Source: Lindgomyces ingoldianus
Taxonomy: Eukaryota; Ascomycota; Dothideomycetes; Pleosporales; Lindgomycetaceae
NCBI RefSeq assembly: GCF_010093535.1
Contig: NW_022985165.1
Coordinates: forward strand, 1,397,582 to 1,461,581
Reading direction: 5' to 3'
DNA: 64,000 nucleotides
Shown here piece after piece: positions 36,350 to 49,955 of the stretch. The translations under genes were made by a program, and so were the position numbers. The notes below the pieces were generated by a model. The model saw only the letters and a list, made by a program, of their open reading frames with translations, was not told where the DNA came from and searched no databases. The stretch's first letter is position 1. Each line of letters begins with the position of its first letter.

Positions 36350-39300
36350 TCCTGGATGTGGTTCCCCCCTACTGTTGTCTAGGAGTGGCTGCTCCAGGAT
36401 AGACCACTTTATAGTCTAGTAGTAGGTAATCTACTAGATGCTACCTAGTTCTATCTGCCTTATATATAAAACTATAACATAAAGCTTCTAAGGCTTATGT
36501 TTTATAATACTAAAGTAGTTAAACTAAAAAACTAATATTCTAAGCTTAACTTTTATTTCTAGCATAATCTTTAGCTAAGGCATAGGTGTGTAAGGTTAGA
36601 AGAGTAGTACAAATTAAAGAACTTTCTCTATTAAGTTTAGCCTAATGCTTATTAAGTATGTTATTTTAACTTATCTTTAATCCTTTTTAATTATACTCTA
36701 GCTTTGTTATAATTTTAAATGCTTTACATATTATTTATTACTATAACATTTTTAGTTATTACTAGAAAATTATAAGCTAGAGTATAAAAATACTTTTTTA
36801 CCTTTAATAAAGTTAATATCTAGTCCTGCTTTTTTTTTTCTATAAGCTACTATAATAGTAGCATGTTACAGGATCTCTAATTAGTGTAGATCTATTATTA
36901 GGTAATTAGCTGCATAGATTAAGCCTATTAGCACTAGTCTAGTTAGAAAAAAAAGGCAGATAAATAATATTAGAAGTAGAAAAAGCATTTTACTAATTAG
37001 ATTAACAAAGATACTACTTGCTTAAAGAAGTTAAGAAAGTTTATAGGCGTTTAGAGTCTTAAGCTTTAGCATTATTTCTTTAATAGTCTTAATAATATAT
37101 AACTACTTACTTTATACCTGTTACAATAATAGTTATGTGCAGCATATAATTAGATTATATTAGCTACTTATAGTAAGTTTATAATTATTATTCTTTATTT
37201 AGTAGGTATATTATTATAGAGTTAATCTATTAACTCTAGCAAAGAAAGTACTAGTAGGTGTAATGCTTAAATAAGCTACTACTACACTAATGCACTTCTA
37301 TCTAGGAGTTAAACTAACTACTTAAACTTAGTAACTAAAAAGAAACGTTACTAATTCTACTTAATGCTTTCTAGATATATTTTAATCTATCTAAAACTAG
37401 TTAAAAAAATCTTTATATTTAGACTTACACTTATTAAAGTATTTTTTTTATTAGTTAGCAAGCCTTTTATAGGGACATCTATATTATTATGCCTTAGATT
37501 AATTGCTGCTGTCTTTGCCTTTTTTTTTTAAATATAACTAGATTTAGACTAAGTTAACTATAAGTTATAAAATTATTTTAATGTAGAGCAGGTTTTATTT
37601 AGCTTAATGTACTTAGGCTTAAGGCTTAAAGAACTATTAGCAGAGACCTTTATGTTATTAGATACTATAAACTCTAAATTATCTTTATTCTCTAGGTCTC
37701 TATTATTGTTAGATTGTTCCTTAGCTAGATTTGTTTAGTCTGTAGGTCCTTTTACATTCTTATTATTACTATTACTTATACTCTTTTTTATATTAAAGCT
37801 TATGTTAACATTAACTAATAAGCTAAGCTAATTATTTAAGAATTTAACTAGCGCTTTTAACTCTAAGGCCTTATTATTAATAAGTTTTATAGTATTTAAG
37901 AACTACTACTAAACTTAATTAAACTAAAAGTAAAGTAACTTAGTGTCTATGCTAAGCACTTTATTAGTTAACCTAGTTACAATATAAAAAGCTATATATG
38001 TCTTTTTAAGAACAAGTTAAGACCTAGTTCTAGGAATAAAGTAACTAAATAAGTTAATTAAGTTACCTTAAATAGCATTTTTAAAAGCGCTAGGTGTGTT
38101 TTAGGCAGGTGTTTTTATGCTCTTTTTTAGAGAGAAATCTAATTTAGTTAGAGCTAATCTGTAGAAGTTTAGAGTTAGAGTAAGTATTTTTATAGCTATA
38201 GCTTTCTATAGAGTAGGCGTCTTTTTTAACTTCTTTTTGCTGTCCTATTTAGCTAGTTCTGTCTGTTCTGCTAATATGTTAGTATTTAGTTATATCTTAT
38301 TTAGAAAGATAAGAACTTACTTACTTTATAAATTACACTTTTTCTCTTTTACACTATAGTAATAATTAGTATAACTGCTACTAAAGTAATCTAGGACATA
38401 GACATAGTACACAAATTTACTGTTTTTCTTAATGCATTTCTAGCATAGATCTTTTAAAATCCTACCTACTATAAAGGCAGCTAGAGCCTTTACTGCTTTA
38501 GGGCAGGTAATCTTAGTCTAAACAAGGACCTATATGTTCTAAAAAAAATTAACCTGTACATAAACTATAATTATATGTTGCTTAAGCATCTTTAAAAGTT
38601 TATAGTACATAGTTATAACTTTTATGTTAAAATTTTTAATATAGTTTATTTTTATGTCTAGTAAGTAATTAGCTAGACTATTTAATTTTATAGTAGTCTA
38701 GACACTCTAATATGCTAGCCTAAAATTAACAACTTTATACTTATTTACATCCTTTATAAATTTATTAGACTAGTTAGATTTACTGCTAAAAGATTTAACT
38801 AAAAGTATGTTTCTTTCTCTTTTTTTTTTCTTTATTTAGCTTTAACTTAGCTTTAGCCTAGTACAGGGAAACAATAAGAGTTAGAGCAGGTAAGGCATAA
38901 CCTGTACTATATTTATATAGTCTGTATAGAAAATAAGGCAACATAAATTATTAGAAAGGATATAGTCTGCCTAGAGTAAACAGAGGCGCTTGCTGTTAGA
39001 GCTATAAAGTGTTTAAGTAGAAACTTTAAGCTAATAAATATTAACTTTAATATTAACTATTACTCTATAAATATTAACCTTAATGTAGGGGATATAAGCC
39101 TTACTATAGCAGGTATAGTTTTTAACTAGGTTAACAGGTAAACTGCTGCTAAAGTCTTTTATAGCTAAAAATAAGTTAGACATAAACAAAAGTAAGCTAT
39201 AAAAAAATATTGTTAGTCTAATTTTTTACTAACTTATATTAATCTAGATTTACTTACACTTACACTATACTATTACCTACTCTGCTCTTAGCTGCTTTAT

Positions 39301-39520
39301 AAGCTGTACAATCTAATCTAGCTAAAGGCGCGCACAAGTATATTCTAATTCTGTCTAGCCTATAATGCTATTAGACTCTAGTAAGGCTGTGTGTCTTCTA
39401 GGCAAGTAGTATTAGTTATAGAAAAAAAAAAGGTTAGAAAGAGAAACATGTAGTTTAATAAGTTAGAGTTATTATTATTTACAGCCTTTATATTTCTTAA
39501 TTAGCCCTAGATTATAACAT
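36350..39520 (-). pseudogene. Unidentified RIP-damaged reading frame with a Cys cluster
   Basis: AT-rich, stop-filled sequence between the Helitron 3' end and copia element E. On the minus strand, from about 39500 down to 37300, one frame gives a plausible Lys/Asn-rich protein with stops only where Gln or Trp would fit. It includes KALAAFIVGRILKDLCQKCI and then VYYVYVLDYFSSS..NYYYS.KEKKC near 38380-38470. If several Tyr codons were Cys before RIP, that region would be a C-x2-C type cluster such as those in DUF3716-like fungal proteins. The frame appears to continue on the far side of E and B (50279 to about 50600), where E inserted. No RT, integrase or transposase motif was recognised, so the element type is unknown. 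Confidence 0.35.
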
Positions 39521-39850
39521 TGTCAGATTAAAGCACTGTTTCTAGGCTTCCTGAGATGAATGATGGGTTTGGATATGATGTATGGGATGATTGATTGATT
39601 GTATTGATGGTTGTGATTTATTGATCCTTTTTCTGCTCTACTTGTGTTGCTCGGCTTTTGTTTTTCCGATCCGAGTCCCTCGCGCACTAGCCCTATGCGC
39701 GACCAGCTTGCAACATGCTGCAATTTGCTGCAAAATGCTGCACAATGCTGCAAAATGCAGCAACATACTGTTTAAGCTTATTGCTTGTACTATGTAGCAG
39801 CTTTCGTCAAACGTTCCTCCTGTCTTGACAGTAGGTGCGCATATCTGACA
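39521..39850 (-). repeat. Element E 3' LTR (330 bp) with 10-bp minisatellite
   Basis: TGTCAGAT...ATCTGACA. Contains a short run of ~10-bp TGCTGCAAAA/TGCTGCAATT units at about 39709-39770. Confidence 0.93.
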
Positions 39851-42800
39851 CACCCCCTTAGCTTGGACATGCTTCAAGCTGGTTCCCAATTGCGCAACCT
39901 TAGTATGCTTCTAGGGCTTCCATTCTTGCTTTAATCTCTTCTATATCTGCTTTCTAACTAACTATCCTCTCCCTAACGTTAACTAGCTAAATTTGCTAAA
40001 GAAAGCTTAGCTATTTGCTAGCTAGAAGCGCTTTAGTAAGTCTGTCTGTAAGCATCTTGCTAGAGGGGACATAGACAACCTTAATTGTTTGTTAAGAGAC
40101 TTCCTGTCAGAGCTAGTAGTTATAGATGTTAACATGTTAAAGCTTAGTTTAAAGTTAAGATATCTCTTTGTTTACTAGTTAAATTATCTGCTTATTGTTG
40201 CACTAGATTATAATAGTTAAATTAAGCAGCTTAACCTATAGTTTGTTAAAAAGCATTCTTATAAACATAGCTTCCTTAGCAACTTAGAACAGTGCAAGTA
40301 ATTTTGCTTCTGTTGTTAACATTATAACTATATCTTATTTATTTACTTACTATGTAATCTATCTGCTAAATAGTTAAATAACATAGCCCTAAGAGCTTTT
40401 TTTATTTAGTGTATTATCTATAAATAACGCATTGCTTGCTACTATAAGGTAGTCTTCTCCTTTTAATTAGAGTGCGTACGTCTGTGTCGCATGTAGGTAC
40501 AGGATGACTCAATCAGCTGCATCCTAATAGTTAGATGCGGGATTTGTAAGAAACTGTGCAAGGCGTAATGTAGTAAAGGCAATGTCTAGTCTTATAGTAA
40601 CTACTGCAAAGAGCAGAGATCTAATCTTCTGCTAATATTAATTTACTTCTAATAGGGTTGCAAAACTAGATTACAGCATAAGTTTAATCCTACTTATAAG
40701 TGTAGTGTGCTGTAGGTCCTTTCTGTTAGCTAGCCTAGCTATCTTATTAATATATAAGGCCTATAATAGCTAAATTATTTATTACTGTTAATCTCTAATA
40801 ATCTTAACTTCTAGAAACTATTATAGGTCCTTGCCTCCTGTTAGGGTATACTTCTTTTGTAACTAGTCTACTACACGCTGTGCATCTGCTCTAGAGCCTT
40901 TTTTGTACATAATAATAAGGTTGTCTATATAAAAAAAACAAATATTCTAGCTTTAGTTATGTAGTAGAGTTTATGTAGGACAGCTAAGAACCTAAGGCTT
41001 TTAAAAGTTGTTATAAAATAGTGTTGCTAGAGTAAAAAAGAAATTTATAAGCTATATAGTGCTTTTTAAAGCTTTAGTATTATACCTAGTTTCTAATAGC
41101 CTTTTAGCATCTGTATGTAGATATTGCAGTTAATTACTGCATGTATAAACGCATTAGTTACATTATATTATTTAAGCTTTAAGTTAAAGCGTGCAGATAT
41201 TGCTATTAGCATTTAAAATAAGCGTTTTGCTAGGGTAGCAGCGTAGGTATCTTGTGTAGTAATGTTTCTTTATTAATTACTGTAGACTACTAGTTACACC
41301 TTACATCTTTACAATCTATAGTGCTTATTAAGCTTATAGGTGTACACCTACATACAATCTAGGATCTGCTGTCTAGCTGCCTTAATTAGCTTTATCTAGA
41401 CCTCTGTCTAAAATTTTATTATTTAATAACTACCTAAGTGCGTTCTTTCTGCTGCCTTAAACATCTTATGTAAAGAGTGCTCTTCTAGTTACTTTTAGGT
41501 TAATAGTAGAAGTAGCAGCTAGCTTTTATAAAGTGTCTTTTTTTTAAATAGCATTTTTATTAATGCTGCTTTATCTAGCGTTTTACTACTATACTTTCCT
41601 ACACTTTTAAATCTTATGCTAGCTATAAAGGCTATAGCCTATAGTATAGTCTTTAACAACTTTATTTAGCTTAGCTTTAGTGCTGCTCTAGCTATTAACT
41701 GCATAAGCAATGCTATAGGTAGCAGAGTATTTAGAGAAGATAAATAGTTATCTCTAATCTTTCTTTTTTAATAGTAGCCTAGTAGGTCTACTTTATTAAA
41801 ATTTAATATATTATCTACAGTGTTGTTTTTATAAAATAACTCTATTTCTAGCTAATAACTAGGTGTTAGAAGCTTAATTATTCTAATATATATAGTAATT
41901 TCTTTTACTATGTTGTGTATAAGGTTATCTATTAGGTCTTTAAGCTTACTACTAAAGATTAAGTGTTTATTAAAAATAATATTATATATATAGATTACTT
42001 TTACTAGTAGTAGTATCTATACGTAGTAGATGTTTAATAATTAGTACTTAACTAAATATCTAATCTACGCCTTTAAGTCTAGCCTTTATAGCTTAGATTT
42101 GTTCTAATGTGTGTTATTAGTTATTATAAATGCTTTATAGCTATAAGCTTTTAAATATATAAAACTTAGCTTTTAAATTAACATAACAACTTTATTATTT
42201 AGAGCTGCTTATGTAAAGAAAATCTTATATAGTGTCTTCTAGTTATTAGCATAGTTTAGCGTCTAATTGTATAGGTATACGCTAGCTCTAGTAATGTATA
42301 GCTATATATTCTATAGTAGGTTAGCATTTAGTTGCATAGCTTATAACTTCTTCTTATTTACACCTTTTAAGCGTTTAGCTTCTCTGTTCTAGGCTTATGT
42401 ATCTAGTGCTAAAAGCTTAACAGTTATTCTATGTAATGCTAGCTAGCGTTTTACCTCTAGTTTTACTGTTATAATCTTGTTGTTAGCTTTAATAACTTTT
42501 ATAGTAATGTTATAATAGTTCTTTAGAAAAAAAATAAAGATTATAAAAGCTTTAATAATTAATTTAGCAAGCCTATTATTTTTAAAGTAAAGGTCCTACT
42601 AAAGGCTAGAATACTTATTAGTAATTAGCATTTAACTTTACTTTTTTATAATGCTCTATGCTTTGTATGCATAGAAATTAATTAACAGTCTTTTACTAGG
42701 TCTACTATTACTAATTTGTAGTGTGTAGCTAATTTATTATTATATCTTAGCTCTACTATATAAGTTATATTAAACTATTATAATTCCTTTAATTTGCACT

Positions 42801-44634
42801 CTCTTAGCTTACTATATAAGGTGTTAAAGTGTAGCTAGTCTAGGGTGTTCTAAACGCTTATGCTATAGCTCTACTAATACCTTTTATAAACTATGTTTAG
42901 TTCTTATGTTAATTATGTGTGTATAATATAAGCCCTTTTATAGTAGATAGTACTTTAACACCTATTAGCTATAGATCTCTATAAGATCTCTAATTATTAT
43001 CCTATCTAAGGCCTTTAAAGCAGTTAGCTCTGCTTATGTGTTCTACTAGATTCCTTTTTATTACAGTAGGCAGAACAAGACTAGGTTGCACAGCAGGTCT
43101 AGGCACAGTGCAGTGTTATATAGTACAAGACTGTATGCTTAACTGTGTGTTCTATGCTTACTTTTTAAGCTTAGTGTAATTAATCTATAGCTTTAAATCT
43201 ATATGTAAGAGTTTCTAGACTAGATAAAGTCTTCTAGTGTTAGTAAATAATAGTTATAGATTTAATTAGAATTATTTATAATATAGTATGTTAAGCCTAA
43301 GTTAAGAATAAATAATTCTTTTAGCAGATATCTATTCTAGTTTAAATTAACTATAGCTAGTAATGCAGCTGCCTTAACTCTTAATAGTTTTTAGCTTTTA
43401 AGTTAGTCTTCTTATATCTCTAGTGTAGGTGTATGTAAACTTTTTAAAATTAGTATCTTTAAATTATGTCTACACTGCCCTTTTAGCAGGCCTTAAAATT
43501 CTAAGTTGTGCTTACGCTTTAATACTATAAGCTTTTTAACTCTCTTATTTAGCATCTACTAGTCTAGTGCTCTGTCTAGATAGACATAGAAGTAGTCCTT
43601 TAGTGCATAAATGTGTCTACATGCAGGACATTTAGTGCCTCCTGTTTTAGCAGGTTTCTAGCTTAAAAATAACTTCCTATTATCTTTTTAATAACATTAA
43701 TGTTAAGGTCTACTTTGTTTTTTTAATATTACAACTTCTGCACTACAGGCGTCTCTGTTTGTGCCCTAGGTAGTTTTTCTACTTTTAGTAAAGTATAATA
43801 AGTTATCTGTTGTAAAGGCAGCTTTATGCTTTCTTATATATATTAGATAATTTAATATTATATGTTTTTAAAAGCGCTTTATTATTTTTTTCTAATTTAT
43901 GTTTAGTGTAAACTGTCTACTTTTCTAAAAGGTTATAGACTAATAAGGGGCAACTTTATTTATAGTAGTTAGAAAGTTCTTTATAATAGCATTAAACTAT
44001 GTTGTTTCTAGAACATTTTATGTCTCTGCTTCTATAGCAGCGTAATTATACTCTGCTAGCCACAGGTCCTATATGCTTACGTTTTTTAGCAGCTTTAAAG
44101 ATGCATTATATTAGTTACGCACATGTTCTTGTTTAAATTAGTTGTTAACACCTACTATAGCTTTAAAGTTTGTAATCTACTGTCTAAGTAGTTAATCTAG
44201 GGAACAGCATGTACACTGCAGATGCAGGCTAACTGTTAACTAGATAAAGACAATAATCTGTTAGAAGCTTAATTACTCTTTTTTATAATTATGTCTGTTA
44301 CTCTTGTACTTGTTAGCCTTAATCTTATAGTATTTAATAGCTTCTTTAAAGGCTCTAACACTGCTTGTTAATAGCTTGTTTATGTGCGTAGGCGTTTTAA
44401 CGTTAGAGGCTAGTGAAAACTCAGCTATTAGCGGCATCTCTAGAGCTCTTGGTTTGGAGATTATTTGGATAGTCAACTTAGGATCCACTTGCGGCCAGAT
44501 GCCGTGCGCTACACATCTCGATTGCAGCTGCATCATCCAGGCTCTGTAGTCGGTGTGGTCTCGAAGGACGACTGTCGCGTCTCGAGGAGGCTGGGTGGCT
44601 ATTTTGTATTAATGGAGGCACTAAGACTCTTAAT

Positions 44635-44984
44635 TGTCAGATTAAAGCACTGTTTCTAGGCTTCCTAAGATAAATAATGGGTTTAGATATGATGTATGGG
44701 ATAATTAATTAATTGTATTAATGGTTGTGATTTATTAATCCTTTTTCTGCTCTACTCGTGTTGCTCGGCTTTTGTTTTTCCGATCCGAGTCCCTCGCGCA
44801 CTAGCCCTATGCGCGACCAGCTTGCAACATGCTGCAATTTGCTGCAAAATGCTGCAATTTGCTGCAACATGCTGCAAAATGCTGCAAAATGCAGCAACAT
44901 ACTGTTCGAGTTTATTGCTCGTACTATGTAGCAGCTTTCGTCAAACGTTCCTCCTGTCTTGACAGTAGGTGCGCATATCTGACA
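44635..44984 (-). repeat. Element E 5' LTR (350 bp) with 10-bp minisatellite
   Basis: As the 3' LTR, but 20 bp longer, which equals two extra minisatellite units (44821-44905). Most CpG sites are intact. Confidence 0.93.
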
Positions 44985-44987
44985 AAC

Positions 44988-45305
44988 TGTCACGGTATCC
45001 TCCCCGGATCCCAGACATAACCGTATCGGACGCGTACTGGAGTATTATCGGTGCACGTCTGACACAAACACGACACGACACGGACATGAACTTAAGCACG
45101 AACCGCCTTAACACTAACTAAACCTAGAACAGGCTTAATTTATACCTAAAGCGCTTAGACTTCTAAGCTAAGTATTTAATTGCTAATTTCCTTCTAAACC
45201 TTCCTGTTCCTCACACAACGTCTTGTACCTACTATAATACCTTACATAGTAATTAAACTAGACCTCTGTAAAGCTTTATAACCTTACTTATGTACAATTG
45301 TAACA
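44988..45305 (+). repeat. Element B 5' LTR (318 bp)
   Basis: TGTCACGGTATCC...TGTAACA. There is a sharp change from intact CpG-rich to AT-rich mutated sequence at about 45110. Confidence 0.94.
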
Positions 45306-48300
45306 TTACGTTGTGTTAAAACCCTAGCTAAGAATAGCCTCTAAATCTAATCTAATAAGCTTAGTACTTGCATAACTCTAAGCTATTAAAGTAAGCTAAA
45401 AAGCCTTCTAAAAAGCGCTTGCTCTATAAAAAAGCTACTACATTGCAAACTTAAAAGCTCTTTAAAAGGACTTTAAAGAACAGCTTTGCATTATTAAGCA
45501 GTCTGTTTCTGCCTTAACTTCTGTTATAGTAGTAGGAACTAAGAACTTACTAGCCTTAAAGCCCACCTAGAAGTCTAGAGATGGCTTAACTCTCTCCTGT
45601 CTAACGCCGCCTACAACCTGTAACCCTTCTAACCTAGTAATAAAATCTAACTAACTCTCTAATCCCCTGCTGTTTAACAGAAAACAAAAAGACCTACCTT
45701 CCTTTCTACGCAAGCTCTAATATAAACTTAAAGAAAACATAAACTAATTCCCCTCTAAACACTTTTAGTTACTATATGCTTACTTTTAACTTAACTATAA
45801 TATAACAGCCTTAATTAACTTACTAATAAATAAAAATATTATTAACTTAGATTAATTTATAGTGTTCTTATAAGTAACTTATAAAGACTTAAATAAAAAG
45901 TTAATAGCTCTAAGTTACCTAAACACTTTATAATAAAAAAAAAAAAGCTTTACTTTACACTTTACTAAGTTCTGCTAACTTGCATCTAATATAAGCCTAA
46001 ATAAGATAGGTCTAATTATAGCTCTATGTAACTCTCTCTTAACTAAACTGTAACGCGCTATAGTAGAAGAACCCCTTTTAAACAACTTTAATATATATGT
46101 AAACCTAATTGCTACCTATAATAATAACATAAGGTTTCTTCTTATATAAGCCCTAATACACCTCTAAACTAGCGCAGTTGTAAATAAGGACTCTAATATA
46201 ATAAAAATTAATTTAAATTATGCTTTAGTTAGTTCTAGAAAGCATAAAGATTATAAAAAGAAAAGTTAATACTTTAAGTGTAGTAAGCATAGTTATATCT
46301 TCTAAAACTCCTTTATTTTTTTTTTTAAGTCTACCTAAATAATTTACCTAACTAGATTTAATAAAAAATAACTTAAAAAAAGTTTTATTTTTTATACTAT
46401 AACTATTATAATTACTTACTAACACTATAAAAAGTAGATTAAACTCTATGTAATAAACATAAGATGTTATAACCTAATTCTAGAATAACTATAGCTATAT
46501 TAGCATAAGGTTACCTTTAATTACTAAGAGTAAGTTTTAAACTTTAACTCTTTTTAATGCTAAAATGTATGCTTACACTTACACTTAAATAACACCTAAA
46601 TAGCACTTAATATAGAAAGTCTCTAAACTTACTTTTTAATAACTTAAAAAAAAACTACTTAAGTAAGGCTAATAAGCTAAGCCTTTTACTAAGATAGGCT
46701 ATATAAAATAATTTAATAACTACTTAAACCTAAAAAAAAAAAGCCTTTAAAGAACTTTTACTTACTTAATTTAGATATAAACTAGGACTTAAACAGCAGA
46801 TAGACATCTGCTATATAGAACCTGCTTTATTTATAACTCTAGCTTAACAACTAAATTATAAAATCTACGCAGTTATAATTTCTAATATAGACTAAGCTTT
46901 AGCTCTCTAAAAACGCACTAACCTAAAAATAATAGTTTTTTAAGACTACTATAACCTGTTACATGTCTTTTTTTAAGACAAGTTTAATAAGCTTTTAATA
47001 TAACATCTATATAATTACTAAATAACCTTTAAGCTTAGTAAACAACTTAGTTATAAGCTACTATATAAGATGTTACTAAATAAATTAAAAGTGCTTTAAA
47101 AATACTTTAATAAAAACTTAAAAAAAAGGTTTATTTAAGCTAGCTTTTTACTAGTAGTGTTACTTATACTATTTATAAAAAAACCTAAAAGTAGGCTTTA
47201 ATTTTATATTAACTACTAAGAACTAAACACTATTACTATTAAAAACTAATACTTAATTTTTTTTTATAAAAAACCTTAAGCTAACTAAGTAAAGTAAAGT
47301 ATTTTATAAAGTTAAATATTATTACTGCTTTTAATAAGCTAAGAATAGTAAAGGGTAATAAGTAGCTAATAGTGTTTTAGACTTAATATAAACTATTTAA
47401 GTACTTAGTAATGCCCTTTAGCTTAGCTAACACGCCTAGTACTTTTTAACATTTTATAAATAACTTACTTTAACTCTACCTAGATATGTTTTGCACTATG
47501 TATATTAATAATATTTTAATTTATAGTAATAGCCTTTTAGAGCATAAACAGCATGTACACCTAGTGCTAAAGGCTATAAAAGAAGTAGGTCTGTAACTTA
47601 ACATAAATAAATGCAAGTTTTACTAATTAAAGGTTATATATTTAGAATATGTAATCTTTATAAATAGCATTTAAATAGACTCTATTAAGGTTTAGACTGT
47701 GCTAGATTAGTAATACCTAAAAAACATAAAAAATATTTAAGCCTTTATAAAATTTACTAACTTTTACTAATAATTTATTAATAACTTTTTATAGCTAGTA
47801 AGCCTTATAATTACACTTACTAAGAAAAAAATTTAATTTAACTTTAACTTAAATTACTAATAGTTTTTTAACTAGCTAAAAAAAGCCTTTACTAAAGCTC
47901 TAATACTCTACTACTTTAACTTTAAACTACTAATACTTATAGAAGCTAATACCTTAGACTATGTAGTAGTAGGAGTTCTTTTCTAGACTAAGCTAGATAG
48001 GACTATTAGGCCTATTACATACTTTTTAAAAAGAATAAGCTTTATAGAAGGTAATTATAAGATCTATAATAAAAAATTACTTACTATAGTACACTACTTT
48101 AAATAATAGCAACTTAAACTAGAAAGTGCAGCGCATCTAATATAGGTTTTATTTAACTATAAAAACTTATAGTACTTTACAACTATAAAATAACTTAGCT
48201 ACTAATAAGCTTATTAGTCTAAATATTTATTTTATTTTAATTTTAAAATTACTTATTATTCTAGTTAAGATAAAGGGAAACTAAATGCTTTTATAAGGTA

Positions 48301-49955
48301 ATTCTAAAACATCCTTACTTAAAAAAAAGTGTAAAAGGCTTAACACTAAACTTTACTTTAACTTAAGCTATTTTTAGACCTTAACTTAAATAAAATAAAT
48401 TAAATAATTAATTAAATTATTACTAATAAGTATCTAAATAATAAATTTATTTAAAAAACCTTAGACCTACTTTAAAATAGCGCTAGTTAGTTAAAGAAAG
48501 TAACACTAGCTAACTATAAAAACTAAAATAGTAAGCTATATTACTATAACTAACTTATAATCCTTAATTTTAATAAACTAAGAATTAAACTACTCTAAAT
48601 TATATATAACTTACCTATTAGAGAACACCTAAGCAAAGAAAAGACTCTTAACCTACTATAAAGAGAGTACTACTAGCCCTGCATGTTCTATACTGTACAC
48701 TAATATGTATTATGTTGCTATACTTACTGTAAAGTAAAGGCCTCTTAAGAAAAGTATAATAGCCTACTTAAACTACTTCTAATTTTTAAACAAGCCTAAA
48801 AAGATATATTAATTAATTTTATTATAAACTTACTTTTATCTAAAAAGTATATAAATATTATAGTAGTTATTAATTACTTAACTAAGTATTAACACTTAAT
48901 ACTATGTTTCTTTATAACTACCTTTAATATAGCCTAGTTATTCTACTAATATGTATAAGTTTACTATAGCCTACCTAACATAATTATATTAGACAGAGGT
49001 ACATAGTTTGTTTTAGCCTTCTAAAATAAACTCTATAAATAGCTTTAAATTATTCTTTATTTATCTACAGCTTTTTACCTAAAGACTAACAGCTAGACTA
49101 AGAACATAAACACTGTAATAAAATAAGTCTTATAAGTATATATAAACTACTAGTAGAATAACTAGGTAAAATAGTTAGCTATAGCATAGTTTAAAGCTAA
49201 TAACATAACATCTAAATTAACATAAGTATCTTTGTTTTTAGTAAACTATAGATACTACTTTTAAATAAAATTTAAACTACTTTTAAATACTCTCTAACTA
49301 ACTTATTAATTTATATAAGTAATAAATGTAAATAGACTTATTAATAAGATTTAAAATATATTTAAATATATTTATAAAAAGCTTACATAAGCTTAAGCTC
49401 TTTAATAAGAGTACATAAACTAATTCTAAACCTCTGCCTTTATGTATATAGCTAGCAAGAAGGTCTAGCTAGACACTAGAAATATCTAAATAAACTAATA
49501 ATTAAAGAAACTTAATTAGAAAAACTTTAGCCCTTTTATAGTAGCTTATATAGTTTTATTACATACTTACTAATTAATCCTACCTAACAGCATAAAGATA
49601 CACCCTGTGTTCTACATATTATTGCTGCGCTAAGTAGCTCTTAAATCTAACTATCTACCTAAATAGCTAAACCTGCTACTTAAACCTATTATTATAAATA
49701 ATAAACTAAAATATGTTATAAAAGACATTAAATAAATCTAGTTTAATAAAAAAAAATGTATCTATAAATACTTTATAAAATAAACTAGATACAACAAACT
49801 GTTATAGGAACCTGTAGAAGCCTTATAAAAGAACTCTATAGTAACCTAATTCTACGCCTAATACCTATCTAAACTAAACCTGTACCCTAATAAAAACAAC
49901 CTAATGCTAGAACTACTAATGTAAAGGATTCTCTTTTTAATAAAAAGGGGGGTAC

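Larger units (their letters stand above)
39521..44984 (-). mobile_element. Element E: Ty1/copia LTR retrotransposon, minus strand
   Basis: LTRs of 330 bp (39521-39850) and 350 bp (44635-44984) begin TGTCAGAT and end ATCTGACA. The 5-bp target duplication AACAT is at 39516-39520 on the left. On the right it is AAC (44985-44987) continued by AT (50279-50280) beyond element B. Minus-strand orientation is shown by the polypurine tract (AAGGGGGTG) next to the left LTR. Pol order is copia-like: gag and zinc knuckle near 43630, then integrase region, RT (FFYIDNLIIMYKKG, near 40920) and RNase H (ASNALFIDNTLN.KSS, then TTEAKLLAL, 40300-40480). Gag sequence upstream of the first stop (about 44273-44630) is intact: DYRAWMMQLQSRCVAHGIWP is typical copia gag. 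The RT YxDD is YIDN. Confidence 0.92.

Noticed and set aside
39709..39770. CRISPR-like array
   Set aside because: Repeats are 10 bp, contiguous and without spacers. This is a minisatellite in a eukaryotic genome.
39521..39850. MITE interpretation of the TGTCAGAT...ATCTGACA repeat
   Set aside because: Short inverted ends first suggested a MITE. However, TG...CA termini, 5-bp target duplications, a polypurine tract and copia pol between two direct copies show it is an LTR.
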